From NCBI GenBank assembly GCA_028290125.1, contig JAQGKM010000233.1:1-7793 (forward strand): DNA of 7,793 nucleotides. The letters are read 5' to 3'. The notes under the pieces are model-generated. The model did not search any database, was not told the origin of the DNA, and saw only the letters and a list, made by a program, of their open reading frames with translations. This document shows, one piece after another, positions 6,982-7,793 of the stretch. The translations under genes were made by a program, and so were the position numbers. Source of the stretch: Hyphomicrobiales bacterium (lineage in GTDB: Bacteria > Pseudomonadota > Alphaproteobacteria > Rhizobiales > Beijerinckiaceae). The first letter of the stretch is position 1, and each line of letters starts with the position of its first letter.

Positions 6982-7793
6982 TTATTTGTAGCGGCCGAGT
7001 TTCTCGACCGCCGCCTTGGCGAAGCTCGGATCGATCAGGTCGCCCAGCTGCACGACGGATTGCATCAGGCCCTGCTCGACGAAGAAGGCCTGGATCTCGT
7101 TGAAGCTGTCCGTGCTGATGTCCTGGTTGGGATCGAGGCCTGCCGGATTGGAGTCGCGGACGGTCTCGACCCGGACGCCGGCGTGCCGCGCGAGGATCTC
7201 GATGACCGCTGCCTTGTCGATGTTCTTGACGAAGGCGTCGTTGTAGACGCGGACGCCTTTCATGTAGGCGATCATGAAGGCCTCTGCGCTCGCGCGATCG
7301 GCGGCGAATTTCTCGCTGTAGACGAGCGGCACGTTGATCCGCGCCGGGCCGGAGCCCGCCGTGTCGCCGGGATTGGAGACATCGACCGCCACGCCCTTGC
7401 GCACGACGTCGGACAGGAACGGCTCGATGATGTAGGCGCCGTCCACCGCGCCGGTCGTCAGGGCCGCCGCCATGTTGGGAAACGACAGTTCCTTGATCTT
7501 GACGTCCGAGAGCGCGACGCCGCGTTCCTTCAGGAGCGTCACGGCATTGTAATAGGACGATCCGGCTTTCGCGCTCACCGCGACCGTCTTGCCGCGCAAG
7601 GCCTGCGCCATCTGGTCGGGCGTTCCCGTGCCGAGAGATTTCGCGACGACGAGACGCGTCGCCGCGAAGCCAGGGCGCACGCTCTGCTTGTCGCCGACGA
7701 CGCGCAGCTTCATGCCTTGCTGACCGGCGGTGAACATGGCCGGCGTGATGCTCACGCCGCCGACATCCACCTGGCTGGTCGCGACAGAAGCCA
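6982..7793 (-). CDS. ABC transporter substrate-binding protein, NitT/TauT (NMT1/SsuA-like) family, N-terminus cut by window edge
   Basis: About 269 C-terminal residues of a periplasmic binding protein; the frame is open through the right edge, so the signal peptide and roughly 50-80 residues are missing. The ATG at 7770 is internal: seven codons before it (A-S-V-A-T-S-Q) continue the fold, matching the usual A-L-A-x-G-Q-x-D-V-G strand. The pattern L-R-G-K-T-V-A-V-S-A-K-A-G-S-S-Y-Y-N-A, then L-S-F-P-N-M-A-A-A-L-T-T-G-A-V-D-G-A-Y-I-I-E-P-F, is characteristic of SsuA/TauA/NrtA-type proteins, and the C-terminal helices follow as expected. It stops with TAA, 33 bases before the next gene. It is likely the partner of the ATPase and permease encoded downstream. 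Family members bind sulfonates, nitrate, pyrimidine precursors or aromatic acids, so the ligand is inferred only from context. Confidence 0.9.
   Translation of the reverse strand, partial: ASVATSQVDVGGVSITPAMFTAGQQGMKLRVVGDKQSVRPGFAATRLVVAKSLGTGTPDQMAQALRGKTVAVSAKAGSSYYNAVTLLKERGVALSDVKIKELSFPNMAAALTTGAVDGAYIIEPFLSDVVRKGVAVDVSNPGDTAGSGPARINVPLVYSEKFAADRASAEAFMIAYMKGVRVYNDAFVKNIDKAAVIEILARHAGVRVETVRDSNPAGLDPNQDISTDSFNEIQAFFVEQGLMQSVVQLGDLIDPSFAKAAVEKLGRYK

Overview
The window is a GC-rich stretch densely packed with protein-coding genes, all on the minus strand and very probably one operon read from the right edge (7793) to the left edge (1). High GC, tight ATGA overlaps and the gene families present suggest a proteobacterium, most likely an alphaproteobacterium of the Rhizobiales/Bradyrhizobium kind. 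That placement is an inference from style and family content, not from a marker gene. Both edges cut genes, no promoter is visible, and no RNA gene, insertion sequence, CRISPR array or intrinsic terminator was found.

In transcription order the layout is: the C-terminal part of an ABC-transporter substrate-binding protein (7793-6982); an M29 aminopeptidase / 2,5-dihydroxypyridine dioxygenase (NicX) superfamily protein (6948-5905); an IclR regulator (5894-5085); an ABC ATPase (5088-4252); an ABC permease (4255-3407); a NicC-like FAD aromatic monooxygenase (3402-2248); an alpha/beta hydrolase (2234-1461); a CoxM-type FAD subunit (1406-534); a CoxS-type 2Fe-2S subunit (541-44); and the first 16 codons of a CoxL-type molybdopterin subunit (47-1). 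Gaps between neighbours run from an 8-base overlap to 33 bases. The exception is about 54 bases before the FAD subunit, which holds a small GC-rich hairpin.

Together the genes look like a self-contained uptake and degradation unit for an N-heteroaromatic (pyridine-type) or related aromatic acid. A NitT/TauT-type transporter would import the compound. A three-subunit molybdenum hydroxylase would add a hydroxyl from water, and the FAD monooxygenase would hydroxylate the ring. The M29/NicX-like metalloenzyme and the alpha/beta hydrolase would open the ring or hydrolyse the product, and IclR would control the set. The parts list resembles aerobic nicotinate degradation (NicA/B, NicC, NicX, NicD). 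However, two active-site histidines of NicC appear replaced, and the NicX-like protein carries an M29-like metal-ligand set. The substrate may therefore not be nicotinate, and the pathway may be undescribed.
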